A stretch of 64,000 nucleotides of DNA from Pelagomonas calceolata (Eukaryota > Sar > Pelagophyceae > Pelagomonadales > Pelagomonadaceae), in contig CAKKNE010000002.1 of assembly GCA_918797485.1 (NCBI GenBank), forward strand, positions 3,686,501 to 3,750,500, read 5' to 3'. The position numbers were made by a program, and so were the translations under genes. Within the stretch, counting starts at the first letter, position 1, and each line of letters opens with the position of its first letter. This document shows, in pieces, positions 63,507-64,000 of the stretch. The notes beneath the pieces were generated by a model. It was given only the letters and a program-made list of their open reading frames with translations, was not told the DNA's origin and did not search any database.

Positions 63507-64000
63507 AGATATAGATGTCAGACACCGCGACCCCAGGCCGTGGGTTGGGCTTTTTGACCTCGAACCCGGCCTATCTGTGAGATTGAGATTGTTGGGGCAC
63601 GAGATTGGCTGCCCCAGCTTTTTTTTTGGCTGGAGATATCAGCTGAGGCTTACTGGGATGCTCAGCAGCATCGGACGCTCGGCGCCCCATCCGATAGAAA
63701 AGTGCGACCGCGGTTCGCCTCACGGCTCGTCCGATAGGTAGATACATACTTGGTTCTGAAAACCCGCGGGTTCCTAGTGTGTCGATACGCTAGATCACTA
63801 GGTCTTGCGGCTCGCCAAAATACACCAGCGATTGACGGCGCCATCTACCGTCCAAATGGGACATCATATCAACTCCAGCCCAGTTTTCATACACACTCGA
63901 CGGAACCGGAGCCGACGGCGCGCGCTCGGAGGGCGGGAGAAGAATTCTACTAGACAACTCCCGAGTTTATGTTCGTTTCCTTTCGTTTGTTAGTGGTAGA
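63507..64000. other. Intergenic region at window end
   Basis: No gene was recognised. Composition drops compared with the ankyrin gene. Short ORFs here lack coding features. Confidence 0.5.

Noticed and set aside
1-64000. Retroviral, LTR or Polinton-type remains
   Set aside because: No reverse transcriptase, integrase, capsid-like frame or long terminal repeat was recognised.

Overview
The window is nuclear DNA of a unicellular eukaryotic alga. It has spliceosomal introns, a secondary-plastid-style leader on FtsZ, and genes for a flagellum. A kinesin-light-chain-like TPR fragment resembles, from memory, families abundant in pelagophytes such as Aureococcus, and the short transposons that act as introns resemble the introner elements reported from that genus. 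A pelagophyte-like stramenopile is therefore the best guess; it is an inference, not proven here.

The window has two halves of very different composition, meeting near 29.4 kb. The left half is AT-richer. It carries DAW1/ODA16 (1130-2702, 8 exons), NOT1 (4938-9794, lacking the usual N-terminal half), a coiled-coil gene (10704-11852), TRRAP/Tra1 (25447-13035, minus strand, 4 exons, about 4091 aa) and DRC5/TCTE1 (26479-28264, 12 exons). Every intron I could place here is 38-50 nt. The intergenic DNA is full of short dispersed repeats, palindromic GC-rich islets and MITE-like inverted repeats.

The right half is very GC-rich and denser in genes: an R2R3-Myb factor, SPATA17, a TPR fragment, a coiled-coil protein, PRORP (protein-only RNase P), plastid FtsZ, an ERGIC-53/VIP36-like lectin, an ANK-IQ-WW protein, a SAM-Sel1 protein, YKT6, glycyl-tRNA synthetase, a large GH94-like protein, a BIRC6-type ubiquitin-conjugating enzyme, a mitochondrial-looking protein and an ankyrin protein. 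Introns here are few, and most are recognisable or decayed insertions of one element family: 13-bp inverted ends CTGTGTGGAAATC/GATTTCCACACAG, 8-bp target duplications, donor GT (once GC) supplied by the duplicated target and acceptor AG by the element end, so splicing restores the original reading frame exactly. Six clear copies and one or two decayed ones lie between 32.9 and 47.7 kb, all in the same orientation relative to transcription. A second, larger element (49657-50119) with perfect 42-bp inverted ends and an 8-bp duplication interrupts another short reading frame.

Several repeat families and a 13-nt motif (GTAAGACACTAGC or its complement) occur in both halves, so the compositional break is probably real and not an assembly chimera. 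No rRNA, tRNA, CRISPR array, reverse transcriptase or capsid gene was recognised.
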